Below, in pieces: positions 23,467 through 31,886 of a stretch of 35,268 nucleotides of DNA. The notes under the pieces are model-generated. The model did no database searches and was not told where the DNA came from. It worked only from the letters and a program-made list of their open reading frames with translations. The DNA is taken from assembly GCA_019745195.1 (NCBI GenBank), contig JAIETL010000086.1, positions 1 through 35,268 on the forward strand. Reading direction: 5' to 3'. The number at the start of each line of letters is the position of its first letter. The first letter of the stretch is position 1. A program made the translations under genes and the position numbers. The DNA is from Beijerinckiaceae bacterium. GTDB taxonomy: Bacteria; Pseudomonadota; Alphaproteobacteria; Rhizobiales; Beijerinckiaceae.

Positions 23467-24414
23467 GTGGCTGCCGATAGCAGAACGAGGCGCGAGGAAC
23501 CCCTCTCCCGGAGGGAGAGGGGCAGGGGTGAGGGGTCGGACCGTCAACCAGCGAAGCGGAACCTGTCCGCGCTTTTGTTCAGGGCAAGCCCGAAACGTCC
23601 GTCATCTCACCCCTGCCCCTCTCCTTGCAGAAGAGGGGTTTTCCCGCGCCTCTTCTGCCTCTTTCTTCTATTTTTCAGCACTCTCGCCGCGGCCCAGCCC
23701 ACCTACCCGCCGCTGACCAGCCGCATCAATGACGACGCGAACCTGATCGCGGCCGAGGCCCGCCAGCGCATCGAGGGCAAGCTCAAGGCGCATGAGGACA
23801 AGACGACGGATCAGCTCGTCGTCGCAACGGTCCCCTCCCTGCACGGCGTCAGTGTCGAGGATTTCGCCAACGGTCTGTTCCGGTTCTGGAAGCTCGGCGA
23901 CAGGGCCAAGAACAACGGCGTGCTGCTGCTGGTCGCTCCGACCGAGCGCAAGGTCCGCATCGAGGTCGGCTACGGGCTGGAGGGCGCGCTCACCGACGCG
24001 CTCTCCAAGGTGATCATCACCACCGCGATCGCACCAAAATTCAAGACCGGCGATTTCGCCGGCGGCATCGAGGCCGGCGTCGATGCGATCCTCACCATCC
24101 TGACAGGCGACGCCGAGGAATGGCAGCGCCGCGCCGTCGTGCGCGATGACGCCATGTCGACCGCCGACATCCTGCTGCTCGTGCTCTTCGTCGCGATCTT
24201 CCTGACCATCATCGTTTCGGCATTCCGAAGCCAGAGATCGGGCGCGCGCCAGCACCGGACGCGCGACGGGCGCTGGATCACGCTGCCGGCCTCGACGTCG
24301 TCCGGTTGGAGCACGGGATCGTCGGGCGGCAGCTGGAGTTCGGGGTCGAGCTCGGGCGGATTTTCCGGCGGCGGCGGCTCGTCGGGCGGCGGTGGCGCTT
24401 CGGGAGACTGGTGA
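23467..24414 (+). CDS. TPM-domain exported protein with repeat-derived N terminus
   Basis: The mature part begins AQPTYPPLTSRINDDANLI after a signal peptide (LFCLFLLFFSTLAAA). The TPM domain spans about 80-235 from the GTG start, with FRFWKLGDRAKNNGVLLLVAP and RIEVGYGLEGALTDA as clear family motifs. One membrane helix (ILLLVLFVAIFLTIIV) and a Gly/Ser-rich tail follow. No ATG precedes the signal peptide. The only starts are GTG at 23467 (three bases after lemA), TTG at 23575 or CTG at 23563. A palindromic repeat (23500-23638) overlaps that region, so the first 55-60 residues, if translated, are repeat-encoded. The true start is uncertain. Confidence 0.85.
   Translation: MAADSRTRREEPLSRRERGRGEGSDRQPAKRNLSALLFRASPKRPSSHPCPSPCRRGVFPRLFCLFLLFFSTLAAAQPTYPPLTSRINDDANLIAAEARQRIEGKLKAHEDKTTDQLVVATVPSLHGVSVEDFANGLFRFWKLGDRAKNNGVLLLVAPTERKVRIEVGYGLEGALTDALSKVIITTAIAPKFKTGDFAGGIEAGVDAILTILTGDAEEWQRRAVVRDDAMSTADILLLVLFVAIFLTIIVSAFRSQRSGARQHRTRDGRWITLPASTSSGWSTGSSGGSWSSGSSSGGFSGGGGSSGGGGASGDW
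23500..23638. repeat. Palindromic repeat pair across the 5' part of the TPM gene
   Basis: A 10-bp hairpin (23500-23509 with 23513-23522, loop GGA) and a second smaller hairpin (CCCCTCT, 23616-23622, with 23632-23638) flank the region. Perfect 19-bp inverted arms lie at 23514-23532 and 23606-23624. The layout matches the pair at 3395-3503, with similar CCCCTC cores. It lies immediately after lemA. Confidence 0.8.
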
Positions 24415-25019
24415 TGGATTCTGACGACAGGGATGCGGTCGCAGACGCGGTCGCGCAGGCGGAGACGCTGACATCGGCCGAGATCGTGGTGGTGATCGAC
24501 CGCGCGGCGGGGAGCTATCGCTCGGTGCCGCTGGTGATGGCGCTGACGCTGGCGCTCTTTTCGCCATGGCCGCTGCTGGCGCTGACCGCGACCAGCGCGC
24601 CGCGCATCTTCCTGATCCAGCTCGTCTGCGCCGTTCTGCTGGTCGCGACGCTGCTCTGGTATGGCAGGGGCGGGCGTTTCGTGCCGGGATTCGTCAAGCG
24701 CGGGCGCGCCCATGACGTTGCATTGCGCGAGTTCACCGCGCGCGGCCTGACCCGGACGCGGGCGCGCACCGGCGTGCTGCTCTATGTCGCGCTGCAGGAG
24801 CGCTATGCCGAGATCGTCACCGATACCGGCCTCGACGGCAGGGTCGAGCCGGAGATCTGGCGCAGCATCATCGGACCCCTGCTGCAGGCTGCGCGGCAGG
24901 ACCGGCTGCGCGCAGGGCTGATCGACGCCGTCGGCGCGATTGCGCGCGTCCTCGCGCCCCACGCCCCGCCGGCGCCCGACGACATCGACGAACTGCCCAA
25001 CAAGGTCGTGCTGCTCTGA
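24414..25019 (+). CDS. Second TPM-domain membrane protein
   Basis: A 201-residue protein. The start ATG overlaps the stop of the first TPM gene (TGATG), so the genes are coupled. The N-terminal part (AVAQAETLTSAEIVVVIDRAAGSYR) and the later RTGVLLYVALQERYAEIVTDTGLDGRVEPEIW are the two halves of a TPM domain, separated by two membrane helices (VPLVMALTLALFSPWPLLAL and IFLIQLVCAVLLVATLLWY). The function is not known; lemA and both TPM genes form one conserved envelope module. It ends 16 bases before the convergent aldo/keto reductase gene. Confidence 0.85.
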   Translation: MDSDDRDAVADAVAQAETLTSAEIVVVIDRAAGSYRSVPLVMALTLALFSPWPLLALTATSAPRIFLIQLVCAVLLVATLLWYGRGGRFVPGFVKRGRAHDVALREFTARGLTRTRARTGVLLYVALQERYAEIVTDTGLDGRVEPEIWRSIIGPLLQAARQDRLRAGLIDAVGAIARVLAPHAPPAPDDIDELPNKVVLL

Positions 25020-25035
25020 AAGGCAAACCTCGCTC

Positions 25036-26091
25036 TCACGGGCAGGGGTTGCCGACCTCCTGATGGATCGCGTCGATCCTGGCCTCAAGATCGGCCGGCA
25101 GCGTCACATGTATCGAGGCGATATCGGTCTTGAGCTGTTCCATCGAGGTCGCGCCGATGATGTTGGACGTCACGAAGGAGCGCGATGTGACGAAGGTGAG
25201 CGCCATCTGCGCGGGATCGAGCCCGGCTTCCCGCGCCAGCGCGATATAACGCTTGATCGCGGTCTCGGCGCCGGCCGTCTGGTAGCGCTGGCCCCGGTCG
25301 AACAGGGTCGTGCGCGCGCCGGCGGGCAGCGCCCCGTCGAGATATTTGCCTGTGAGAAATCCCTGCGCCAGCGGCGAATAGGCCAGCAGCCCGACATCCT
25401 CGCGCAGCGCGATCTCGGCCAGCGCCGTCTCATAGGTGCGGTTCAGCAGGTTGTAGGCGTTCTGGATCGACTGCACCCGCGGCGTGCCATGCGCCTCCGA
25501 GGCGGTGACGAAGCGCATCGTGCCCCAGGCGCTCTCGTTCGACAGGCCGATATGGCGGACTTTTCCGGCCTTCACGATTTCGGCGAAGGCGTCGAGCTGC
25601 TCGGCGATCGGCGTCTCGTCGGCCGCCTTCTCGAAACTGGCCTTGCTGAAGCGCGTCGGATTCGAGCCCCACGGGACCGGCCTGTCCGGAAAATGAATCT
25701 GGTAGAGGTCGATATGGTCGGTCTGCAGCCGCTTCAGGCTCTTGTCGACCGCCTCCTTGACCTGCCACCGATTGACCCGGGTCGGTCCTTTGTCGTCCCG
25801 GTACCAGTCATTGCCCGAGCGGCCGACGATCTTCGAGGCGAGAATCACCTTGTCGCGGTTGCCCCGCTCCTTGAACCAGTTGCCGATGATCCGCTCTGTC
25901 GCCCCTTGAGTCTCCGCCTTGGGCGGGATCGAATACATCTCGGCCGTATCGAAGAAATTGATGCCCTGCTCGAGGGCGTAGTCCATCTGGGCGAAGCCCT
26001 CGGCTTGCGTGTTCTGCTGGCCCCAGGTCATGGTCCCGAGGCAGATCGCCGAGACGTTCAGATCGGTCCGGCCGAGGCGGCGGTATTCCAT
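25036..26091 (-). CDS. Aldo/keto reductase, Tas-like
   Basis: A 351-residue TIM-barrel reductase that uses NADPH. The tetrad is Asp48 and Tyr53 (FFDTAEMY), Lys87 (ASK) and His133 (YQIHFPDR). The YRRLGRTDLNVSAICLGTMTWG start and the IHFPDRPVPWGSN stretch resemble E. coli Tas and related AKR members. Substrate is unknown. ATG at 26091 has GGAG nine bases upstream; in-frame sequence up to 26184 is not conserved. The esterase gene ends 96 bases upstream on the same strand, so the two may share a transcript. Confidence 0.88.
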   Translation of the reverse strand: MEYRRLGRTDLNVSAICLGTMTWGQQNTQAEGFAQMDYALEQGINFFDTAEMYSIPPKAETQGATERIIGNWFKERGNRDKVILASKIVGRSGNDWYRDDKGPTRVNRWQVKEAVDKSLKRLQTDHIDLYQIHFPDRPVPWGSNPTRFSKASFEKAADETPIAEQLDAFAEIVKAGKVRHIGLSNESAWGTMRFVTASEAHGTPRVQSIQNAYNLLNRTYETALAEIALREDVGLLAYSPLAQGFLTGKYLDGALPAGARTTLFDRGQRYQTAGAETAIKRYIALAREAGLDPAQMALTFVTSRSFVTSNIIGATSMEQLKTDIASIHVTLPADLEARIDAIHQEVGNPCP

Positions 26092-26187
26092 GGTGATCGA
26101 CTCCGGAGGAAGGGCGTGGTGCGGCGCGCCGAGACGAGAACTGACGGGCGAGGATCGGGTCGGGGCGCCGGAAGGCCGGCGCAAGGC

Positions 26188-26940
26188 TCAGGGTTTGGCT
26201 GGAAGTCCCGCGACGAAGCGCTCCACGATGGGGAGGATGCGCGAAACGATGACGCGAACGCCCTCGGCCGTCGGATGCAGCAGATCGGGCTGGTTCAGCG
26301 TGCGATCGCCGGCGATGCCCTCCAGAAAGAACGGATAGAGCATGACGCCATGCTTCTCGGCGAGCTTCGGAAACAGCCCGTCGAAGCGCGCGGCATAGTC
26401 GGGTCCGAGGTTGCGCGGCGCATACATGCCCGCCAGCAGCACCGCGATACCCCGCGCCTTGAGGCGCGCGATGATCGCGTCGAGCGCCTTTTCCGTGGTT
26501 GCCGGGTCGAAGCCGCGCAAGGCGTCATTGGCCCCGAGTTCGAGAATGACGCCGTCCGTGCCGTCGGACACCGACCAGTCGAGCCGGTCGAGCCCGCCCT
26601 GGGCCGTGTCTCCCGAGACGCCGGCGTTGGCGACGGCAACCTTCAGCCCCTTCTGGCGCAGGGCTTGCTCCAGTACGGCCGGAAAGGCTGCGCTGGCGGG
26701 CAGATTGTAGCCGGCGCTGAGGCTGTCGCCGAGCGCCACCAGCCTGATCTCGCGGCCGGTGGAAGGCGGCGTCTGGGCCTGAAGCATGGTCGCACCCGGA
26801 AGGACGAAAACGAGCGCCAGCAGAAAAACCGCCGCCCATGATTGGACAAGCGGAAACCAAAGCCCATATCGCAGAACGGGGCGCGCCGCTGTTTCGCCCC
26901 GCTTGCGCCTTGCGCGGCTGCGAGCGGAGGCGTCGGTCAT
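26188..26940 (-). CDS. tesA: TesA-type arylesterase / lysophospholipase (SGNH hydrolase)
   Basis: A 250-residue SGNH hydrolase. Block I is VALGDSLSAGY (Ser73), block III is LELGANDALRG and block V is PDLLHPTAEG with the catalytic Asp/His. A membrane-spanning or signal segment (WAAVFLLALVFVLPGATMLQAQ) shows export to the periplasm, where the TesA family cleaves acyl and aryl esters. Start is uncertain: ATG 26940 or 26958. It is divergent from a YbbA/YbbP-type exporter with 6-24 bases between starts, the same order as tesA-ybbA-ybbP in E. coli, so both promoters must lie inside coding sequence. Confidence 0.9.
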   Translation of the reverse strand: MTDASARSRARRKRGETAARPVLRYGLWFPLVQSWAAVFLLALVFVLPGATMLQAQTPPSTGREIRLVALGDSLSAGYNLPASAAFPAVLEQALRQKGLKVAVANAGVSGDTAQGGLDRLDWSVSDGTDGVILELGANDALRGFDPATTEKALDAIIARLKARGIAVLLAGMYAPRNLGPDYAARFDGLFPKLAEKHGVMLYPFFLEGIAGDRTLNQPDLLHPTAEGVRVIVSRILPIVERFVAGLPAKP

Positions 26941-26964
26941 AGTCGAAGTCAGGATCATGTCACG

Positions 26965-27678
26965 ATGAGCGAACGTACCGCTCCAGCCATCGAATTGCAG
27001 GATGTCCACCTTAGTCTGGGGCGTGCGGCCGCCCGCGTCCATATCCTCAAGGGTGTTTCTTTGTCGCTGGCCTCGGGCGAGGCGACCGGGCTCGTCGGTC
27101 CGTCGGGCTCCGGCAAGTCCACCCTGCTGATGACCATGGCGGGGCTGGAGCGTCCCGATTCCGGCGTCGTGAAGGTCGCCGGCGAGGATCTGGGCCAGCT
27201 CGACGAGGACGGGCTTGCGGTGTTCCGCGGCCGGCGCATCGGCATCGTCTTCCAGTCCTTTCATCTCGTCCCGACCATGACGGCGCGCGAGAACGTAGCG
27301 CTGCCGCTGGAACTCGCCGGCGCGCCCGACGCCTTTGCCCGCGCCGAAGCGGAACTGCGCAATGTGGGCTTGGGCGACCGCATGGACCATTATCCGGCCC
27401 AGTTGTCCGGCGGCGAGCAGCAGCGCGTCGCCATCGCGCGCGCCGTCGCGCCCGATCCGGCGATCCTCGTCGCCGATGAGCCGACGGGCAATCTCGACGA
27501 GACCACCGGCCGCTCGATCGTCGACCTGATCTTCGCCCTGCGTCGCGAGCGCGCCGCCACGCTCGTGCTCGTCACCCATGATCTCTCGCTCGCGGCGCTC
27601 TGCGACCGCACCGTGCGCCTGCGCGCCGGGCGCATCGAGGCCGAACCCCAGCCCGACTCCGAAGCGGCGCTCGCCTGA
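26965..27678 (+). CDS. ybbA: ABC transporter ATPase, YbbA/LolD-like
   Basis: A 237-residue ABC ATPase of the LolD/MacB group. Walker A is GPSGSGKST (45-53), Q-loop Gln97 (VFQSF), signature LSGGE (147-151), Walker B ILVADEP (Asp171-Glu172), and a switch His near 207 (LVTHD). ATG at 26965 is chosen; the longer in-frame ORF back to 26842 runs into the divergent esterase gene. The stop overlaps the permease start (TGATG). The neighbouring esterase and permease identify it as YbbA type. Substrate is unknown. Confidence 0.92.
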   Translation: MSERTAPAIELQDVHLSLGRAAARVHILKGVSLSLASGEATGLVGPSGSGKSTLLMTMAGLERPDSGVVKVAGEDLGQLDEDGLAVFRGRRIGIVFQSFHLVPTMTARENVALPLELAGAPDAFARAEAELRNVGLGDRMDHYPAQLSGGEQQRVAIARAVAPDPAILVADEPTGNLDETTGRSIVDLIFALRRERAATLVLVTHDLSLAALCDRTVRLRAGRIEAEPQPDSEAALA

Positions 27679-30260
27679 TGCACGCGCCCGTCAAGCCCAT
27701 CGTCCAGCCGCCCCGCACACCCGGCTTCCCGCTCGCCGTGAAACTCGCCTGGCGCGATCTGCGCGCCGGACTGCGCGGCTTCGGCGTCTTCATCGCCTGC
27801 CTGGCGCTCGGCGTCATGGCGATCGCCGCCGTGGCCTCGGCCTCGCGCGGTCTGACGGAGGGCCTGTCGCGCGAAGGCCGGCGCATCCTCGGCGGCGATG
27901 CGGCCTTCGGCCTGATCCATCGCGAGGCGAGCCCGCAGGAGCTGGCCTTCCTGACAGCGCGCGGAAAGGTTTCCACCATTGCGACCCTGCGCGGCATGGC
28001 CAATGCCGGCGAAAAGGGCTCGGCGCTGGTCGAGATCAAGGCGGTCGATGCCGCCTATCCGAGCATCGGAACCGTCGTCACCGACCAGTCCGAACCGATC
28101 GAGTCCCTGCTGGCGCAGCGCGACGGCCTGTTCGGCGCGGTCGCCGACCCCGTCCTGTTCGGACGGCTCGGCCTCAAGACAGGCGACGTCATCACCATCG
28201 GCGCGGCAAAAATCCAGCTCCGCGCCAGCCTCGTCTCCGAGCCCGACAAAATCGCGTCCGGCGTCGGTTTCGGGCCGCGCCTGCTGATGCCGGAAGGCGC
28301 GCTGCGCGCCACCGGCCTGCTGCAGCCCGGCAGCCTGGTGCGGTGGATTTATCGCGTCGAACTGCCGGCCGCCGCCTCCGACGACGCGGCGCTCGCGAGC
28401 CTGATTGCCGCCGCAGGCAGCGAACAGCGCGACGCCGGCTGGGAGATCCGCTCGCGCGACAATGCCGCGCCGAGTTTCCAGCGCAATCTCGAACGCTTCA
28501 CCCAGTTCCTGACGCTGGTCGGCCTCACCGCGCTGCTGGTCGGCGGCGTCGGCGTCGCCAACGCAGTCGCCCGCTTCGTCGAATCCAAGACGCTCGACTT
28601 CGCCACGATGAAGGCGCTCGGCGCCAGCGGCGGCCGCGTCGTCGCGATCCATCTGACCGAGGTGATGATGGTCGCAGGCGTCGGCACCGCGATCGGCCTC
28701 GTGCTGGGCGCAGCCGCGCCTTACGGTCTGGCCGCCGCCTTCGGGGCGATCCTGCCCGTGCCGTTCGAGCCGACGATCGCGCCCGGTGAACTCGCCATCG
28801 CCGCGTTATACGGCCTGCTGACGGCGCTCGTCTTCGCCATCATCCCGCTCGGCCGCGCCCATGACGTGCCGGTCTCGGCGCTGTTTCGCGACCAGATCGC
28901 GCCCGACGCCCGCAGGCCGCGCGCGCTCTATCTCCTCATCGGCGCGCTGGCGCTGGCCGGGCTCGTCGGCGTCGCGGTCGGCTTCGCCTATGAGCGGCGG
29001 ATCGCGCTGATCTATCTGGGCGTCATGACCGGCGTTTTCCTGCTGCTGCGCGGCGTCTCCTGGGGCCTGATGGCGCTGGCGCGAAGACTGCCGCGTCCGC
29101 GCAATCCCTCGCTGCGGATGGCGCTGGCCAACAGCCACAGGCCCGGCGCGCTGACGCCCTCGCTCGTGTTGTCGCTGGGCCTCGGCGTGGCGCTGCTCTC
29201 GGCGCTCGCCTTCATCGACGTCAGCATCACCCGCCAGCTCACGCAGACGCTGCCGCAAAAGGCCCCGGACTTCTTCTTCCTCGACATCCCCAATGCCGAG
29301 TCGGCCCGCTTCGACGCCTTCGTGGCGCAGCAGCGTCCGGGCGCGGCGCTCGACCGCGTCCCGATGATGCGCGGCCGCATCGTTTCCGTGAACGGCGTCC
29401 GCGCCGAGGAGATCAAGGCCTCCGAGCAGGCGGCCTGGGTGCTGGATGGCGACCGCGGCATCACCTATGCGCGCGACATCCCCGAAGGATCGAGCCTGGC
29501 GGCCGGCGAATGGTGGCCGGCCGACTATCGCGGCGAGCCGCTGGTCTCCTTCGACGAACCTATGGCCAACGGCATCGGCCTCAAGCTCGGCGACAGGCTG
29601 ACCGTCAACGTGCTGGGTCGCGAGATCACCGCCCGCGTCGCCAATCTGCGCAAGGTCGAATGGCGCTCGCTCGGCATCAATTTCGTGATGCTGTTCTCGC
29701 CCAACACCTTCGCCGGCGCGCCCCACACCAATCTCGCCACCGTCACGCCGGCCGACAATGCGGCGCGGCCCGACGACGCCGCGATGCTGCGAAGTCTCGC
29801 AGTCGAGTTCCCGTCGGTGACCGCCGTGCGGGTGCGCGATGCGCTCGAAGCGGTCAACACCGTCGTGCGCCAGCTCGCCTCGGCGATCCGCGGCGCCTCG
29901 GGGCTCGCCATCGCCGCCAGCCTGCTCGTGCTGGGTGGGGCGCTTGCGGCGGGCCAGCGGGCGCGGCTCTATGACGCGATGATCCTGAAGACGCTGGGCG
30001 CGACGCGGCGCTTCATACTTTCGTCGTACGCCCTCGAATATGCCGCGATCGGAACTGTCGCGGCGCTGTTTGGCGTTATCGCGGGGGCCGGAGCGGGCTG
30101 GGGCGTCGTCACGCAAGTGATGAAAATAGAATTCATCGCCGATCCGACCGGAGCCCTGCTCGCCGCGACTGCGGCGATCATGGTCACTGTCCTGTTCGGA
30201 TTGTTCGGAACGCTGCAGATACTGTCGAAAGCACCGGCTTCTCATCTGAGAAATTTATGA
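27678..30260 (+). CDS. ybbP: FtsX-type ABC permease, YbbP-like
   Basis: An 860-residue permease with a MacB/FtsX layout: an N-terminal helix (residues 25-50), a long periplasmic part, a first FtsX core (helices near 273-295, 320-345 and 374-392), further helices near 416-465 and 491-512, a second periplasmic part, and three C-terminal helices near 737, 788 and 827. Length and topology match YbbP, which is about 800 residues with about ten helices. Such transporters move lipoproteins or act mechanically on the envelope; substrate here is unknown. Start ATG overlaps the ATPase stop. Confidence 0.9.
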   Translation: MHAPVKPIVQPPRTPGFPLAVKLAWRDLRAGLRGFGVFIACLALGVMAIAAVASASRGLTEGLSREGRRILGGDAAFGLIHREASPQELAFLTARGKVSTIATLRGMANAGEKGSALVEIKAVDAAYPSIGTVVTDQSEPIESLLAQRDGLFGAVADPVLFGRLGLKTGDVITIGAAKIQLRASLVSEPDKIASGVGFGPRLLMPEGALRATGLLQPGSLVRWIYRVELPAAASDDAALASLIAAAGSEQRDAGWEIRSRDNAAPSFQRNLERFTQFLTLVGLTALLVGGVGVANAVARFVESKTLDFATMKALGASGGRVVAIHLTEVMMVAGVGTAIGLVLGAAAPYGLAAAFGAILPVPFEPTIAPGELAIAALYGLLTALVFAIIPLGRAHDVPVSALFRDQIAPDARRPRALYLLIGALALAGLVGVAVGFAYERRIALIYLGVMTGVFLLLRGVSWGLMALARRLPRPRNPSLRMALANSHRPGALTPSLVLSLGLGVALLSALAFIDVSITRQLTQTLPQKAPDFFFLDIPNAESARFDAFVAQQRPGAALDRVPMMRGRIVSVNGVRAEEIKASEQAAWVLDGDRGITYARDIPEGSSLAAGEWWPADYRGEPLVSFDEPMANGIGLKLGDRLTVNVLGREITARVANLRKVEWRSLGINFVMLFSPNTFAGAPHTNLATVTPADNAARPDDAAMLRSLAVEFPSVTAVRVRDALEAVNTVVRQLASAIRGASGLAIAASLLVLGGALAAGQRARLYDAMILKTLGATRRFILSSYALEYAAIGTVAALFGVIAGAGAGWGVVTQVMKIEFIADPTGALLAATAAIMVTVLFGLFGTLQILSKAPASHLRNL

Positions 30261-30284
30261 GAGCGCTCTGGTTCCTTTAGGAAC
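30260..30284 (+). promoter_or_regulatory. Two adjacent palindromes after the permease gene
   Basis: AGAGCGCTCT (30260-30269) is a perfect 10-bp palindrome that starts in the permease stop codon. GTTCCTTTAGGAAC (30271-30284) is a 6-bp inverted repeat with a 2-base centre. They lie about 200 bases before the Bax-inhibitor start. Role unknown; no T-run follows that would make a terminator. Confidence 0.4.
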
Positions 30285-30477
30285 TAGACCTGATGCTCGT
30301 GCAACTCTGCATGGCTGGCCGGCGACGTTTCTATGAAGCGCCGCCGGTTAACCATGCGCGCCCCTTGTAAGCGCCGGCGATCCCCCTCATATTCCGCCCA
30401 TCGCCACGATTGTGCGCGGCGGCGGAGCCTCGTGAAGGCCATCCGTCTTCGGATTCAACGTCAGGGGAACTCGCTCG

Positions 30478-31254
30478 ATGAGCAACTTCGACCGCAATGC
30501 TCCAGCCTGGGGCGCCGGCAGGGCGCAGCAGGCCAGCGCCGTCGAGATGGATCAGGGCCTCCGCTCGTTCATGCTCGGCGTCTACAACAACATGTCGATC
30601 GGCCTGGCCATCACCGGCCTCGTCGCGATCGGCATCTCGATGCTGGCGATCGCCGGCGTCTCGCCCACTGGCAAGGTGACGGCGCTGACCCCGCTCGGAC
30701 AGGCGCTTTATCTCAGCCCGCTGAAGTGGGTGGTGATGCTGGCTCCGCTCGCCTTCATCCTGTTCTTCTCGTTCAAGGCCGAGAGCATGAGCTCTTCGAC
30801 CGCGCGCGCCATGTTCTTCGCCTTCGCGGCGGTGATGGGCGTCTCGCTGTCGTCGATCTTCATCGTCTTTACGGGCGAGTCGATCGCGCGCGTGTTCTTC
30901 ATCACCGCAGCGACCTTCGGCGGCGTCAGCCTCTATGGCTACACCACGAAGAAGGCGCTCTCGGGCATGGGCTCGTTCCTGATCATGGGCCTGATCGGCC
31001 TCGTGATCGCGTCGGTGGTCAACATCTTCCTGGCCTCGAGCGCGCTCCAGTTCGCGATCTCGGTCATCGGCGTGCTCGTCTTCGCCGGCCTGACCGCCTG
31101 GGACACCCAGCGCCTGAAGGAGATGTATCTCTACTCGGACATGGGCCCGGAAGAGGCCGCGAAGATGTCGGTGAACGGCGCGCTGTCGCTCTACCTGAAC
31201 TTCGTCAACATGTTCCAGATGCTGCTCAGCCTGTTCGGCAACAAGAGCGAGTGA
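30478..31254 (+). CDS. Bax inhibitor-1 (YccA/YbhL) family membrane protein
   Basis: A 258-residue protein with seven hydrophobic segments after a polar 25-residue N terminus. BI-1 family motifs include LRSFMLGVYNNMSIGLAITG, LYGYTTKKALSGMGSFL, and the C-terminal FAGLTAWDTQRLKEMY with conserved aspartates that in this family form a calcium/proton-sensitive pair. It sits in the inner membrane; proposed roles are ion leak or protease modulation. AGGGGA lies nine bases before the ATG. The 217-base upstream gap has two palindromes near the permease end. A strong terminator follows, so it is probably a single-gene transcript. Confidence 0.93.
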   Translation: MSNFDRNAPAWGAGRAQQASAVEMDQGLRSFMLGVYNNMSIGLAITGLVAIGISMLAIAGVSPTGKVTALTPLGQALYLSPLKWVVMLAPLAFILFFSFKAESMSSSTARAMFFAFAAVMGVSLSSIFIVFTGESIARVFFITAATFGGVSLYGYTTKKALSGMGSFLIMGLIGLVIASVVNIFLASSALQFAISVIGVLVFAGLTAWDTQRLKEMYLYSDMGPEEAAKMSVNGALSLYLNFVNMFQMLLSLFGNKSE

Positions 31255-31283
31255 TCTGACTGCTCCGCCATGCGGGCAGAACG

Positions 31284-31315
31284 AGCCCCGGCCGCAAGGC
31301 CGGGGCTTTTCTTTT
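31284..31315 (+). terminator. Rho-independent terminator of the Bax-inhibitor gene
   Basis: Perfect 10-bp stem AGCCCCGGCC (31284-31293) with its complement (31298-31307), tetraloop GCAA, and a T-rich tail TTTTCTTTT to 31315. It ends 60 bases after the gene. This is the clearest intrinsic terminator in the window. Confidence 0.93.
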
Positions 31316-31340
31316 GGGTCAAGGCCGGCATCATCGCGCC

Positions 31341-31874
31341 ATGACGCCGATCATCCGCCTCGCCACCGCCGCCGACATCCCCGCCATCACGGCGATCTAC
31401 CGCCACGCGGTCCTGCACGGCACGGCCTCCTGGGAGCTCGATCCGCCCGACGAGGCCGAGATGGCCCGCCGTCGGGAGGCGATCCTCGCCGGCGGCTACC
31501 CTTATCTCGCCGCCGAGAGCAACGGTTCCTTGCGCGGCTATGCCTATGCCAGCGCCTATCGCCCCCGCCCGGCCTATCGCGCCACGGTCGAGAACTCGAT
31601 CTACATCGCGCCCGACGCACAGGGCCAAGGGATTGGAACCGCGTTGCTGCGGACCCTGATGAGCGCCTGCGCCGAGCGCGGCTTCCGCCAGATGATCGCG
31701 GTGATCGGTGATCCCGCAGGCGGCTCCGTCGGCTCGCGCCGCCTGCATGAGCGCGCGGGCTTCCGTCTCGTCGGCGTCGCCGAAAAAGTCGGCTTCAAGC
31801 GCGGCCGCTGGCTCGACCAGATGCTGATGCAGAAGGAACTGGGCGAAGGGAGCGCTAGCCCGCCAGTGTCGTGA
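31341..31874 (+). CDS. GNAT acetyltransferase, phosphinothricin-acetyltransferase-like
   Basis: A 177-residue GNAT protein. The acetyl-CoA loop is QGQGIG (residues 94-99). ATAADIPAITAIYRHAV, GTASWELDPPDEAEM, GYAYASAYRPRPAYRATVENSIYIAP and GDPAGGSVGSRRLHERAGF match the PAT/MddA group, which acetylates small amines such as phosphinothricin or methionine sulfoximine. Many members have other substrates, so resistance should not be assumed. ATG at 31341 is preferred over 31314 because family homology starts there. It follows the terminator and is followed by a large perfect palindrome. Confidence 0.85.
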   Translation: MTPIIRLATAADIPAITAIYRHAVLHGTASWELDPPDEAEMARRREAILAGGYPYLAAESNGSLRGYAYASAYRPRPAYRATVENSIYIAPDAQGQGIGTALLRTLMSACAERGFRQMIAVIGDPAGGSVGSRRLHERAGFRLVGVAEKVGFKRGRWLDQMLMQKELGEGSASPPVS

Positions 31875-31886
31875 GTCGCGACGCAG

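Noticed and set aside
24940..26841. Long plus-strand open frame across the aldo/keto reductase and esterase genes
   Set aside because: It is antisense to two genes with complete catalytic motifs and shows no domains.
31341..31874. Herbicide or antibiotic resistance function for the PAT-like acetyltransferase
   Set aside because: The family is broad and common in soil bacteria; nothing in the sequence or context shows the substrate.
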